Counted from the stretch's first letter, positions 9,901 to 20,668 are shown. The stretch is 64,000 bases of DNA from Gemmatimonadota bacterium (GCA_007126575.1 SLBA01000013.1:1-64000), one strand, 5' to 3'. Notes: generated from the letters alone by a model not told the origin. Numbers and translations: made by a program.

Positions 9901-10300
9901 GGGCCATCAGCGCCTGCTCCCCGGCCCGGACGAGGGTCTCGGAGGCCCCGAGCCCGGTCCCACGGCCCAGTTCGAGCTGGGCCCGGACGGCACCGTCGGG
10001 AAGCGACGAGCCGCGTTCGATCTGCGAGGCGATCCGGGACTCCTCGCTCCAGCGCGAGACCCGACGCCAGCTCCAAAGGGCCAGCCCTCCCGCGCCGGCG
10101 ATCACCACCAGCCACACGACCAGGGGGAGCGGGGACCCGGGCCGCCACCCCTCGCTTCCGACCAGGAGCCACCCCGCGGGAAGGACGAGCACCAGCGTCC
10201 CGAGCGCCACCAGCAGGGCTCCCCCGCCCGCCCGCCGACGGAGGGCGGAGCGGCAGGCCGACACCAGGTCGCCCAGGCTCGTGGGACGCAGCGGGGTCAT
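6926..10300 (-). CDS. DUF4175-like large membrane protein with long coiled coil
   Basis: About 1124 residues from the ATG at 10300, which overlaps the DUF4159 stop as ATGA. Hydrophobic helices lie at about 28-48, 58-77 and 154-173. They are followed by a beta-rich region (180-500) with Ig-like character and DUF4175-type blocks, and then a very long Glu/Ala/Arg/Gln-rich coiled coil (about 500-830) with heptads such as ARDVEALREELARTRESLE. The C-terminal third is again helical and ends in a low-complexity GSEPGGGGR tail. DUF4175 proteins typically sit beside DUF4159, MoxR, DUF58 and BatA genes in a membrane-stress or assembly cluster of FCB bacteria; no biochemical role is established. Base use matches its neighbours. 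Confidence 0.75.
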   Translation of the reverse strand: MTPLRPTSLGDLVSACRSALRRRAGGGALLVALGTLVLVLPAGWLLVGSEGWRPGSPLPLVVWLVVIAGAGGLALWSWRRVSRWSEESRIASQIERGSSLPDGAVRAQLELGRGTGLGASETLVRAGEQALMARIPRRVDHLAHDGHRDTSRLLRGATLLVVGTVTVAMGLYLTTPERTRAAWAGLASPIGVLLPEPLAPLRVTPGDAGAPRGTEVEVEVEADGRDRVILHWESRGQLPEQRTLPVEAGTTSGLLPPLDASIRYWVVAPDGARSEVFELRPEDPLLFSELVLEIRFPAYTGLPPERHASLPASLELPVGSTLEVSGRIAGEAVAVELRRPDGGVALRAPLEGDRFGGEWRPRESGEFAWALVGEMPAGVRLPDPLRIDLIPDAPPLVRLDTDGGVREFPPSLRLPLRIVATDDWGLDWVELEVVTEGPDGRRSEPLRNRTEADDRREVLLQPSLDLSEWGLEPGSVVRIVARAADRAPGPGIGSSEELVLTLPDARALRGGARDRVEEAAREVESLAERARQGEEELRDRAREARASGQTSSATGMESRDYESREALRSTLEEQSQLARDVEALREELARTRESLEGGGLDPGLQDRMRELEQLLEEAGGEEAAARMDRLMEQWAEGVEDRMSEEFDPAELAAWQEELRDRLEEAIERFRRAALESAFEGVEEEAASLAQAQDSLQAELEAGAEGAAEAQDALEAQVSALDERLEELGDRLREAGDQGAAERTDEARERLDQAREAMREAAEAARQGDEATAGERGDQAAQDAREAAEALESARMEWLEEWEDQVRDALLRGAQDALSLARIQAELREEFRTAGSSRRAELLAREVVLIESVRNLGTFLGLATRQAGAVGRELSVAVGQALAAVERSAEGLRGGATPRAGPFTAAGQAQAALNQVALLALAGMEQVGEPPPPSEAQELAEELEGLAGDQESMNQETASLSQDQGAEGAAARTEELVSAQEAMAGALGDLADRLGAEQGAEDPLREMSDEARRIADLIAEGRLDAEVLESQASLLERLLEAGRSLERDGPTEEREGTPAGDFDRPEVRALPPGLLSGSQIPLPSAAALERLSPAERRLVFEYFDRLNRRGSDTPPPGSEPGGGGR

Positions 10301-11004
10301 GGCGCCGTCTGGCTCAGCGCGAAGACGAAGAGGTTCACCCCCATCCTGAGGGCTTCCTCGTGCTTCTCCGGCGGATTTCCGTGCACCTCGGCGTCCTCCC
10401 ACCCATTCCCGAGATCGGTCTCGTAGCTGTAGAAGACCACGAGACGCCCCTCTTGGAAGATCCCGAAGCCCTGCGGGGGATGCCCGTCGTGCTCGTGGAT
10501 CTTGGGCAGTCCCTCGGGGAACTCGTACACGGCGTGGTAGACGGGGTGGTCGGGGGGGAGCTCCACCATCTCGCGGTCCGGAAAGAGGAGCGCCATCTCG
10601 CGACGGAAGGCCTCGTCCATCCCGTAGTTGTCGTCAGCGTGCAGGAACCCGCCCCCCTCGAGGTAGCTGCGCAGCCGCTGCCTCTCCTGGGGGGTGAAGA
10701 CCACGTTGCCGTGCCCGGTCATGTGCAGGAAGGGGTGGTCGTTCAGGGAGGGGTCCATCGGGGTCACGACCGCCTCGCGCTCGGCCACCGGGATTCCGGT
10801 CCGTTCCCGGATCGCCCGCAGCAGGTTCGGGAGCGAGGAGGGGTTCGCATACCAGTCGCCCCCGCCCCCGTATTCGAGCCGCGCCACCGTCAGCCGGGGA
10901 TCCGCGTCACCGTCGAGGCCGGACGCGACCGTCGGCCCGGGCCCGGAGACGCCGAGACCGGGAGCCGTGATCAGGGCCGCCAGAAGGAAGGCCGCCGTCG
11001 TCAT
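10297..11004 (-). CDS. DUF4159 domain-containing exported protein
   Basis: 235 residues. The N terminus is a short signal peptide (MTTAAFLLAALITAPGLG). The rest matches DUF4159: VARLEYGGGGDWYANP, the central GHGNVVFTPQERQRLRSYLEGGGFLHADDNYG, HPVYHAVYEFPEGLPKIHEHDG and an FYSYETDLGNGWED segment near the C terminus. The domain is related to ThuA and glutamine-amidotransferase-like folds but lacks an evident catalytic Cys, so a binding or structural role is likely. It is coupled by four-base overlaps both to rsmI upstream and to DUF4175 downstream, forming one operon. Confidence 0.85.
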   Translation of the reverse strand: MTTAAFLLAALITAPGLGVSGPGPTVASGLDGDADPRLTVARLEYGGGGDWYANPSSLPNLLRAIRERTGIPVAEREAVVTPMDPSLNDHPFLHMTGHGNVVFTPQERQRLRSYLEGGGFLHADDNYGMDEAFRREMALLFPDREMVELPPDHPVYHAVYEFPEGLPKIHEHDGHPPQGFGIFQEGRLVVFYSYETDLGNGWEDAEVHGNPPEKHEEALRMGVNLFVFALSQTAP

Positions 11005-11906
11005 GATCGCTCTTCGTCCACTGCTTCACCCTCCGGTTCGAGCCCCGCGCCGCCGCCGGTGAGCGGCTCGTCCTTGAGGCCCTGGATCAGGGCATAGGCC
11101 TGATTCCTTGGAATGTCCAGCCTGCGGGCCACCTCGCGGGCGGCGCGCGACGGCGAGGTCCCCCGGGCCAGGAGCGCCGAGCCGAGGGATCTCGCGGCCT
11201 CGCGGTCCACATCGGCACGATGGCCCGGCGGGGGCGCGGGCTCGATGACGACCGTGACTTCACCTCGTGGGGGAGACTCCTGATAGTAGCGGGCGAGGGT
11301 GTCCATGGTTCCCCTTCGGGTTTCCTCGTGGCGCTTCGTCAGCTCTCTCGAGACCGAGCCCCGCCGCTCGCCCCCCCCTTCGCGCCCCGCCAGCTCGGCC
11401 AGCAGCTCCGCCAGCCTCTCCGGCGACTCGAAGAGCACGACCGTCTCGCGGCTCGAGCCGACCCGGTCGAGCATCTCCCGTCGCTCCCGTCCCTTGCGGG
11501 GAACGAACCCCAGGAAGGTGAAGGGGAGCGCGGGCAGCCCCGACGCCACCAGGGCCGCCAGGACCGCCGAGGGGCCGGGGATCGGGACGACTTCGTGGCC
11601 CGCCTCGAGGACGGCCTCGACCAGCCGCTCACCGGGATCCGACACCAGGGGTGTGCCGGCATCGGAGACCAGCCCGACATCATGGCCCTGCGAAAGGTGA
11701 TCCAGGACCTCGCGGATTCGCTGGGTCTCGTTGTGCCGGTGACACGAGCGCAGTGGAGTCCTGATCCCCAGGTGCGTCAGGAGGATCGAGCTGCGACGAG
11801 TGTCCTCGGCAAGGAGGAGCGCCACCCGCTCGAGGACCTCGCCGGCCCGCGGGGACAGGTCCGACAGGTTTCCGATCGGTGTGCTGACAATGTAGAAGGT
11901 GCCCAT
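11001..11906 (-). CDS. rsmI: 16S rRNA (cytidine(1402)-2'-O)-methyltransferase RsmI
   Basis: About 301 residues starting MGTFYIVSTPIGN at 11906; longer in-frame starts upstream (to 11960) would run into a terminator hairpin. RsmI methylates the ribose of C1402 in the 16S rRNA decoding centre with S-adenosylmethionine. Tetrapyrrole-methylase-fold signatures are clear: STPIGNLSDLSPRA, AEDTRRSSILLTHLGI, LVSDAGTPLVSDPG, IPGPSAVLAALVASGLP, and LGFVPRKG. A C-terminal helix-turn-helix-like segment (SPSRAAREVARRLDIPRNQAYAL) is typical of the family. It is the first gene of a run continuing into DUF4159 with a four-base overlap. Confidence 0.95.
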   Translation of the reverse strand: MGTFYIVSTPIGNLSDLSPRAGEVLERVALLLAEDTRRSSILLTHLGIRTPLRSCHRHNETQRIREVLDHLSQGHDVGLVSDAGTPLVSDPGERLVEAVLEAGHEVVPIPGPSAVLAALVASGLPALPFTFLGFVPRKGRERREMLDRVGSSRETVVLFESPERLAELLAELAGREGGGERRGSVSRELTKRHEETRRGTMDTLARYYQESPPRGEVTVVIEPAPPPGHRADVDREAARSLGSALLARGTSPSRAAREVARRLDIPRNQAYALIQGLKDEPLTGGGAGLEPEGEAVDEERS

Positions 11907-11943
11907 GGGCGGGAAGATAGGCAGGAAGGCCATCGATACGAAA

Positions 11944-11974
11944 CGACCCGCCCGGCGCACGGCCGGACGGGTCG
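11944..11974 (-). terminator. Intrinsic terminator after trxA
   Basis: A 13-bp stem (one G-U wobble) pairs 11944-11956 with 11962-11974 around a five-base loop. On the minus strand it is followed by TTTCGTAT. It lies about 95 bases past the trxA stop and just ahead of rsmI, so it should separate the two, although the run of T is short. Confidence 0.6.
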
Positions 11975-12068
11975 GGGGACTCCCCGCAGTCGAGGCGGGG
12001 GGTCACGGGGTCGATCGGAAGGATCCGGTGGGCTCCCCGGGTGCGGGGTCCCGGGATCCGGTCGGATC

Positions 12069-12404
12069 TCAGATGTGTTCCTTGATCTTCTTCTCGAGGT
12101 GCGCCTTCGGCACGGCCCCCACGACGGTGTCGACCAGGTCACCGTCCTTGAAGAAGAGGATCGAGGGGATCGAGCGGATTCCGAACCGGCTCGCGGTCTT
12201 CGGATTCTGGTCCACGTCGACCTTGGCCACGGCGACGCCCTGGTCGGCGTACTCTCCCGCGAGCTCCTCGACGATCGGCCCCACGATCCTGCAGGGTCCG
12301 CACCACTCGGCCCAGAAATCGACCAGGGAGAGCCCTGACCGATCTTCTATCGCTTCGGTGAAGGTGCTGTCGGTCACCGTCACCGTCTTTGCGTCCGTCG
12401 CCAT
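12069..12404 (-). CDS. trxA: Thioredoxin
   Basis: 111 residues, normal length for TrxA. The redox motif WCGPC is present (C35, C38) inside VDFWAEWCGPCR, followed by the buried KVDVDQNP strand and the cis-proline loop IRSIPSILFF. It is a cytoplasmic disulfide reductant for reductases and repair enzymes, recycled by thioredoxin reductase (not in this window). A strong Shine-Dalgarno AAGGAGT precedes the ATG by about six bases. It is apparently transcribed alone and ended by the hairpin at 11944-11974; it is divergent from mce. Confidence 0.97.
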   Translation of the reverse strand: MATDAKTVTVTDSTFTEAIEDRSGLSLVDFWAEWCGPCRIVGPIVEELAGEYADQGVAVAKVDVDQNPKTASRFGIRSIPSILFFKDGDLVDTVVGAVPKAHLEKKIKEHI

Positions 12405-12517
12405 TCTCGTTACTCCTTAATTCCGCCCGCCGGAACCCGCGGCCGGATTCCTTTCGCGGGCCTCGTGATTGAGGCCCCTCGGTCCCGGGCATTCACCCGA
12501 AGCTGAGGATTCCACTG

Positions 12518-12913
12518 GTGCCGTCTCTTCCGATCGACCACATCGCGGTGGCCGTCCGATCCGTGCAAACGGCGGCTACTCTTTACGAACTCCTGAGCGG
12601 GGACCGTTGTTCCCCCCCCGAGGAACTTCCCGAACAGGGAGTCCGGGTCGCATTCGTCGGTGATGTGGAGCTCCTGGAGCCCCTGGGGCCCGATACGACG
12701 GTCGCCCGATTCCTGGACCGTACCGGTCCGGGCCTGCATCACATCGCCTACCGCGTGCCCGACCTGCAGGCCGCCCTCGACCGCCTCGCCGGCGAGGGGC
12801 TGGAGCTGATCGACCGGACCCCGCGCCGCGGCGCTGGCGGGCACCTCGTGGCCTTCCTGCACCCGAAGAGCACCGAGGGGACGCTGATCGAGCTCGTCGA
12901 GGGCCCGGTCTGA
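12518..12913 (+). CDS. mce: Methylmalonyl-CoA epimerase (VOC superfamily)
   Basis: 131 residues from a GTG at 12518 preceded by GAGG. Two VOC half-domains are visible: IDHIAVAVRSV at the N terminus and HHIAYRVPDLQAAL in the second half, with the metal ligands expected at His8, a His of HHIAYR and the final Glu of LIELVE. The epimerase interconverts the (S) and (R) forms of methylmalonyl-CoA in the propionyl-CoA pathway to succinyl-CoA. The length is that of single-domain bacterial epimerases. No mutase or carboxylase gene lies nearby, so a related glyoxalase-type function is a lesser alternative. Confidence 0.88.
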   Translation: MPSLPIDHIAVAVRSVQTAATLYELLSGDRCSPPEELPEQGVRVAFVGDVELLEPLGPDTTVARFLDRTGPGLHHIAYRVPDLQAALDRLAGEGLELIDRTPRRGAGGHLVAFLHPKSTEGTLIELVEGPV

Positions 12914-12941
12914 ACCGAATCGGAGCGAAGCGGCCTGAATC

Positions 12942-12972
12942 GGACTGAACCCCGAGGGCCCCGGTTCAGTCC
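12942..12972. terminator. Hairpin between convergent mce and lipoprotein genes
   Basis: A perfect 10-bp stem pairs 12942-12951 with 12963-12972 around an 11-base C-rich loop. It lies between two convergent genes and overlaps the last codon of the minus-strand lipoprotein gene. There is no T-tract on either side, so factor-independent termination is uncertain. Confidence 0.45.
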
Positions 12973-13496
12973 TCCCCGGTGATCCGCGTCACCGCGATCT
13001 CTTCGACCAGCCAACGCCCGTCCCTGCCCTGCACGAGCACGAAGGGGACGTCGGCGTGCTCCACCTGGCCCTGCACGAGATCCACTCCGACACGGATCGC
13101 GGGTCGGGACCGGCCGGGCACATTCGATTCGGATCGCACCCGGAACTCGTCATGCTCCAGGATGCTGGCCAGGATGTCCATCGAAAGCTCGACATCCTGG
13201 CGGTCCCGGCACCGGGTCGAGAGCGAGATCCACGATCCCATCCGCTTGAAGGCGCAGCCGAGCGTGCTTCCCGTCTGGTCGATCACCGGTCCGTTGGTCG
13301 TACCGAAGATTCGGGACATGGCGTCCAGGTCGCGCACGTTCACGGCCTGCAGAAAGCGCTCCACCGAGACCACCGGACTGGTGGCGGCCATCGACGAAGA
13401 CGAGCCCGAGGGCGCTCCCCCCGAGGCGCATCCCGCGATCAGAAGGGGGAGTACCGCGAAACAGAGGATCCCGAAGATCCCACGCGCGTTGGTCAT
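12966..13496 (-). CDS. Hypothetical lipoprotein with NTF2-like features
   Basis: About 176 residues from the ATG at 13496. The N terminus is a lipoprotein signal peptide with lipobox LIAGC, followed by a Ser/Gly linker and then a conserved-looking domain beginning VVSVERFLQAVNVRDLDAMSRIFGT. That pattern (a helix with FLQAV and a D-D-M element, then strands ending in WLVEEIAV) resembles SnoaL/NTF2-like cone folds. Two Cys (in LGCAF and TRCRD) may pair. Probable location is the periplasmic face of a membrane. Function is not recognisable; neighbours give no hint. Confidence 0.65.
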   Translation of the reverse strand: MTNARGIFGILCFAVLPLLIAGCASGGAPSGSSSSMAATSPVVSVERFLQAVNVRDLDAMSRIFGTTNGPVIDQTGSTLGCAFKRMGSWISLSTRCRDRQDVELSMDILASILEHDEFRVRSESNVPGRSRPAIRVGVDLVQGQVEHADVPFVLVQGRDGRWLVEEIAVTRITGED

Positions 13497-13635
13497 GTCC
13501 GCTGGCCCTGGAGAGGGGTGAGAGCGGGGGTACCGGAGAGGTTCTCCGGACCCCGACACGGCTCGGGCGGGGGCGAGCACCCCCGCCGCCGGAGGGTAGA
13601 GCGCTCCGCAACCGCCGTCAACCCGCGCCCGGCGT

Positions 13636-16263
<2,628 letters not shown>

Positions 16264-16343
16264 TTCGGTCTACTCCTTCGGGGCTGAAGCCGGGGCTGCG
16301 GCACGGACGACCCCCGTCCTGCCATAATGACCGACCCTGGCCT

Positions 16344-16372
16344 TCGATACGCGGTGGTTCCCCCTGTATCAA
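16344..16372 (-). promoter_or_regulatory. Putative clpB promoter
   Basis: On the minus strand TTGATA (16367-16372) and TATCGA (16344-16349) are separated by 17 bases, fitting a sigma70-type promoter with a leader of about 75 bases. The leader contains a short hairpin with a GGGGT loop at about 16304-16318. A 7-bp GC stem (16381-16387 with 16403-16409) lies just upstream and may end transcription of the M48 peptidase gene. Confidence 0.5.
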
Positions 16373-16420
16373 CTCAAGATCCGGGCCAGCCCGAACGTCG
16401 CCGGCCCGGACCCGTCCGCT

Positions 16421-17860
16421 TCAGGGGAGCTGACCGCCGACCACCCGCTTCATGAGGGTGCCCGAGGGAACCGTGTCACCCGGGCGAAAGCGGTTGATCG
16501 TCGAGATGACCTCGTTGGAGACGGTCGACGGATAGGCCTCGATGAACGAGGTGAAGGTGTGGGTTCGATCGGTCCGCACGATCTCGATCGTCCGCGGCTG
16601 AACGTTCAGGAAGCGGGCCTCGGTGAGCTGGCGGAAGCTCCCGGTCGCCCCGCGCAGCGCGGATGCCCGGGCATCCCAGCGGGACTCCACGGCGTACCCG
16701 AGCAGGCGATAGACGGCGCCCCCGTACTCCACGAAGTCGACGGTCCCCCGCAGCGTCCCCTGGTCGGTGACCGCACGAAAGTCGGCGCGGGCGGCGGGGA
16801 GGCCGTTGATGGGCTCCTGACGCAGGTTCGACCCCGTGACATTGTCGGCCGAGAGAAAGGCGGTCCTGGCGGCCGTGGCGCTCGACTCCGACGCGAAGGT
16901 GATCAGAAGCATCGCATCCTCTTCGGGGCTGATCGCCTGCACCCCCTCCTTCTGGTTCACCCGACTCCAGCCGGCCGGAAAGTCCATCCGGAAGGCGAGG
17001 TCCGGGTGATAGAAGACGTCATCGCGAAAGAAGCCCTCCCTCGGGTTCGGGCCGAACGTCATTCCATCGAGCCGCTGCAGGTAGCTGTCGCGCTCGACCC
17101 GCTCGCCGGAGACCTCACCGGACTCCACTCGGCTCAGGATCCGATCCCGTCGGTTGAGGGGATCGGGGTGGCTCGACAGCCAGTTGGGAATCCGGTCGCC
17201 CTCTTCGGCACCCGAGGCGTTGTAGAGCATCTCGAAGGTGGCCGCCATCTCGCGGGGGTCGTAGCCCTCGTCGGTCATGTAGCGCAGGCCCAGATCGTCG
17301 GCCTGCCGCTCGTCGTCGCGGCTGTAGGAGAGGAAGAGGAGCCCGACCCCGAAGCTCGCCAGCTCGCCCCCGATGCCTTCGAGCTGCGGGACGAAGATCA
17401 TCCCGGCACCCAGCGTCACCTGCGCCAGCTGCGCCCGGCTCACCCGCGACACCCCGTGGCGCGCCGTGACGTGGCCGATCTCGTGTCCCAGCACCCCCGC
17501 GAGCTCGGCCTCCGACGAGAAGTGGCTCAGGATCCCCCGCGTCACGTAGATGTAGCCGCCGGGCAGCGCGAAGGCGTTGATGACGGGGTCGTCGATCACC
17601 CGGAAGGTCCAGGGGAGGTTCGGCCGCTCGGAGTCGCGTGCCATCCGTTCGCCCAGCGCCTGCACGTAGGCCTGCAGCTCGGGATCGTCGTAGACCCCGA
17701 GGGAGCGGGAGATGTCACGGTCGGCCTCGCGGCCGATCTCGATCTCCTGGGCCTCGGAGATGAGGGTGAACTGCCGCTGTCCCGTCACCGGATTCACTGC
17801 ACACGACGTGACGCCGCCGCCGATCAGAGTCAGGGTCAGGAAGAGGAGGATGGTACGCAT
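16421..17860 (-). CDS. M48-family metallopeptidase, lipoprotein
   Basis: 479 residues from the ATG at 17860. The N terminus is a signal peptide whose lipobox-like VTSC predicts a lipoprotein. The M48 catalytic centre is plain: HEIGH in LGHEIGHVTARHG, followed by the third zinc ligand in the SRDDERQADDLGLRYM helix. Such BepA/LoiP-like peptidases degrade misfolded envelope proteins. Residues after about 290 form a separate beta-rich region, ending in a LysM-like segment (RTHTFTSFIEAYP...FRPGDTV) that might bind peptidoglycan or glycan. The gene is 60 bases downstream of the M14 peptidase gene on the same strand, probably one transcript. Confidence 0.9.
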   Translation of the reverse strand: MRTILLFLTLTLIGGGVTSCAVNPVTGQRQFTLISEAQEIEIGREADRDISRSLGVYDDPELQAYVQALGERMARDSERPNLPWTFRVIDDPVINAFALPGGYIYVTRGILSHFSSEAELAGVLGHEIGHVTARHGVSRVSRAQLAQVTLGAGMIFVPQLEGIGGELASFGVGLLFLSYSRDDERQADDLGLRYMTDEGYDPREMAATFEMLYNASGAEEGDRIPNWLSSHPDPLNRRDRILSRVESGEVSGERVERDSYLQRLDGMTFGPNPREGFFRDDVFYHPDLAFRMDFPAGWSRVNQKEGVQAISPEEDAMLLITFASESSATAARTAFLSADNVTGSNLRQEPINGLPAARADFRAVTDQGTLRGTVDFVEYGGAVYRLLGYAVESRWDARASALRGATGSFRQLTEARFLNVQPRTIEIVRTDRTHTFTSFIEAYPSTVSNEVISTINRFRPGDTVPSGTLMKRVVGGQLP

Positions 17861-17919
17861 CGCTCGAGAAGCCTTTTCTTCCGCCCGGGGCTCCCGTCGG
17901 TCGTCGGGCGGGATCCCGG

Positions 17920-20469
17920 TCAGAAGTTCGGTGAAAGTAGAATCGCGTTCATGTACAGGGGCCAGCCGGAGTACCAGAAGCCCCGGAAGATGGGGTCGTC
18001 GGCGAAGAGGATCACCCGTCCACTCCCGAGCCGGCGCTCCACCAGCCATGCACTTCGATCGAGGCGCTCGAGGTTGGATTCCGAGATCACCCCCGAAATC
18101 CGATCGAGGCCTTCTGGAAAGTACCCCACAGTCTCGTAAGTGGACGAAGGCTCGAATCCGACGCCCGACGAAAGCACGAAGAGTCGGTCCGGCTGGTCCC
18201 CCCCGACGGCGGCCCCGAAGGTGAGCGGATGGTCGGGGTCCATCACGACCGGCAGAATCGTGCCCGGAACCCGCTCCATCCACTGCTCCATGCTCCGTTC
18301 CTCGCGCGTGCGGAGATCCCGCTCGAGCCGCTCGTCACGCTCCAGATCGTCCTCGTCGAGCGCGTCTCTCTCCTCGACCCCGGCGAAGCCCGCGCCGATC
18401 CGCTGCGCCGCGCCGGACACCGCCACGAGGGTGCCACCCGCCCGAACCCAGCTCTCGAGGCGCTCCATACCCCCCGATCCGAGCCCGCTCTGCGGATTCC
18501 CCGAGGGAAGGATCACGACATCCCACGCCGACAGGTCCATCGAGCCGGCATCGGATAGATTCACCGCATCGAAGGGCAGGTCCACGACCTGCTCGAGGAA
18601 GTGCCAGTGAGCCCCGAACGAGGTCGAAGCGGTGCCCTCGCCTCCCATCAGTGCGACCCGGGGCAGCTGGATCGCCGCCTGGTCGTTCGTCCCCAGGTCG
18701 GGACCCGTGGTGCTGTATCCGGTGGCGATCGGGGTGATCAGGCCGCCGAGTCCGGCGTCGGTGATCCGACGATCCAGCTCGTCGTTTCGGCCCTGCGGGA
18801 AGAAGAGGGTCCCCCGCGGGTAGTGCGTGCCTTCGAGCGAGAAGGTGTCGGACATCGCGTAGGCGCGCCCCCCCTCCTCGAGGAACTGGATCAGGCCCCG
18901 GGTGTGCCCGAAGGACGGGGGCAGGAGGTACCCGTAGCGCCCGCTCGACGCGATCGGCGCACCCATCCGGTCGCGGGGCGAGGTCACCGGACGCCATTCT
19001 CCCCCCGACGCCCCCGAGGCGTAGTGCGCTTCGACCCCGTACGCGTAGGGGAGCGCCCAGGCGGTGATGTCGTACGACGAGGTGCCGTCGAGCGGGTTTT
19101 CGGGCCGGAGGAGGGCTCCCGCGAGGCGCCCACGGGCCTGGCGAGCCCGCACCCGGTGGGTTCCGGCCGGGAAGGCGTCTCTCGCCTCATACCCGGGGTA
19201 CGCCGCGAGCGAGAACGAGCTCTCGGAGACCAGCTCCTCGACCTCGACCCCGTGGCGCAGTAGGAGAGCCACGAGGGCGTCGAGGCGCGCGGGGTCGTCT
19301 CCGGGGACGAGGTACCAGTCGTCGAGGCCCTCATCGATCTCGCGGTGGAAGGCCGCGAACCCCTCGAGGAGCTCGGACTTGCCCTCCATCGTGGTGATCA
19401 GGGTGGCATGGCCGGTGGTGCGGTGCCCGAAGGCGCGGTCGCGCAGGGTGAGCACGGTGCCGTCGGGCCGCTCCACCTGGCGCCCTCCGAAGCCACCCCC
19501 GCCCTGCTCGTAGGTCATTCCGATCGCACCCACGAGCGACGGCCACGAGTCCCCGTACCCGGGGTAGAAGAGATCGAAGTTCTGCCCCGTGTAGTAGAGG
19601 AGGCCCTCGGCGTCCATCGCCCGGGCGTTTCCGGCCCCGAACCGCTCTCCCCAGTCGAGGATGTGGTCCGGGAAGATCGTGTTGATCGGAGTGGCCGCCG
19701 GAAAGAAGAAGTACGAGGAGCGGTAACCCATCTCGTGAAAGTCGACATGGACTTGGGGATTCCACTGCATCCACCGCTCCGCCCGCTGCTGACTCTCGAT
19801 CTGCGTCAGCCACGCCCAGTCCCGGTTCAGGTCGAACAGATAGTGGTTGGATCGCCCCCCGGGCCACGGCTCCCTCCGCTCCCTCAGCTCCAGATTCGTG
19901 TTGTTCCGGGTCTGGGCGGTCGCCGTGTAGAAGTTGACGTAGCGATCGCGCCCGTCGGGGTTGGCGGAGGGGTCCATCACGACGATCACCGAATCCAGGA
20001 CGCCCGCGAGCGCCGGGTCTCCGGACGCCAGGTCCCAGGCCGTCCAGATCGCCGCTTCGGGCGAGGAGCTCTCGTTGCCGTGCACTCCGTAGGTGAAGTA
20101 CACGACCGCCGGATTCGTGCGGGCGATCTCAGCCGCACGCTCCGCCGGGGTCGAAGGATCGGTCAGCTCCCGATTCCGTGCGAGGATCCCCTCGAGGTCC
20201 GCATGATGGTCGGGTCGGGCGATCACCACCTGAAGCAGGGGCCGTCGCTCGTAGGTCAGTCCATAGTCGTCGAGGGTCACGAGCTCCGAGGCCTCGGCAA
20301 GCGCCCGCATGTACTGTTCGATGCCCCGCATGTCGGTGAAGTGCTCGCCGATCTCGTAGCCCAGCACCTCGGCGGGTGTGGGGACGGACTGCGCCTCGAG
20401 GGTGAGGGGGAGAACGGGCAGCAGGAGCAGAGCGAGCAGGCCCCCGATGGGGCGGAGCACAGCAGTCAT
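17920..20469 (-). CDS. Exported M14 zinc carboxypeptidase with C-terminal GATase-like domain
   Basis: 849 residues from the ATG at 20469 with a signal peptide ending near LTLEA. The N-terminal half is an M14 domain: zinc ligands in YGVHGNESSSPE (H and E) and a later His in VHVDFHEMGY, with the substrate-binding segment around MDPSANPDGRDRY and DLNRDW. The C-terminal half contains a class I glutamine-amidotransferase-like Rossmann unit (PRVALMGGEG..., WDVVILPSGNPQ..., LESWVRAGGTLVAVSG) without an obvious Cys nucleophile. It probably trims peptides in the periplasm. A promoter is proposed at 20544-20573, and the leader holds a 7-bp GC hairpin at 20503-20518. Confidence 0.9.
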   Translation of the reverse strand: MTAVLRPIGGLLALLLLPVLPLTLEAQSVPTPAEVLGYEIGEHFTDMRGIEQYMRALAEASELVTLDDYGLTYERRPLLQVVIARPDHHADLEGILARNRELTDPSTPAERAAEIARTNPAVVYFTYGVHGNESSSPEAAIWTAWDLASGDPALAGVLDSVIVVMDPSANPDGRDRYVNFYTATAQTRNNTNLELRERREPWPGGRSNHYLFDLNRDWAWLTQIESQQRAERWMQWNPQVHVDFHEMGYRSSYFFFPAATPINTIFPDHILDWGERFGAGNARAMDAEGLLYYTGQNFDLFYPGYGDSWPSLVGAIGMTYEQGGGGFGGRQVERPDGTVLTLRDRAFGHRTTGHATLITTMEGKSELLEGFAAFHREIDEGLDDWYLVPGDDPARLDALVALLLRHGVEVEELVSESSFSLAAYPGYEARDAFPAGTHRVRARQARGRLAGALLRPENPLDGTSSYDITAWALPYAYGVEAHYASGASGGEWRPVTSPRDRMGAPIASSGRYGYLLPPSFGHTRGLIQFLEEGGRAYAMSDTFSLEGTHYPRGTLFFPQGRNDELDRRITDAGLGGLITPIATGYSTTGPDLGTNDQAAIQLPRVALMGGEGTASTSFGAHWHFLEQVVDLPFDAVNLSDAGSMDLSAWDVVILPSGNPQSGLGSGGMERLESWVRAGGTLVAVSGAAQRIGAGFAGVEERDALDEDDLERDERLERDLRTREERSMEQWMERVPGTILPVVMDPDHPLTFGAAVGGDQPDRLFVLSSGVGFEPSSTYETVGYFPEGLDRISGVISESNLERLDRSAWLVERRLGSGRVILFADDPIFRGFWYSGWPLYMNAILLSPNF

Positions 20470-20543
20470 GGACGCATTCCGGGAAAGCGGGAGTGGTGCG
20501 CCGGCGGACCCGTCCGCCGACCTGTACGGTATACAACGCTCGC

Positions 20544-20573
20544 AAGGTACCGGGAGGCGCGATCCCGGGGCAA
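20544..20573 (-). promoter_or_regulatory. Putative promoter of the M14-M48 peptidase operon
   Basis: Minus-strand TTGCCC (20568-20573) and TACCTT (20544-20549) are separated by 18 bases. The start site would lie about 70 bases ahead of the M14 ATG. The rest of the 200-base divergent region before the plus-strand lipoprotein shows no clear promoter for that gene, only a TATACA at about 20531. Confidence 0.45.
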
Positions 20574-20668
20574 CCGGGCAGCGCGATCGTTTGACGACGC
20601 GCCCGGGTGGCCGCGAGCTTTCGACCGATCCCGTCCTTCGACCCCCGAGACTTTCGACCCCCAGGTTC

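Noticed and set aside
20470-20668. Plus-strand promoter for the small lipoprotein (TTGACG near 20590, TATACA near 20531)
   Set aside because: Neither box has a partner at acceptable spacing.
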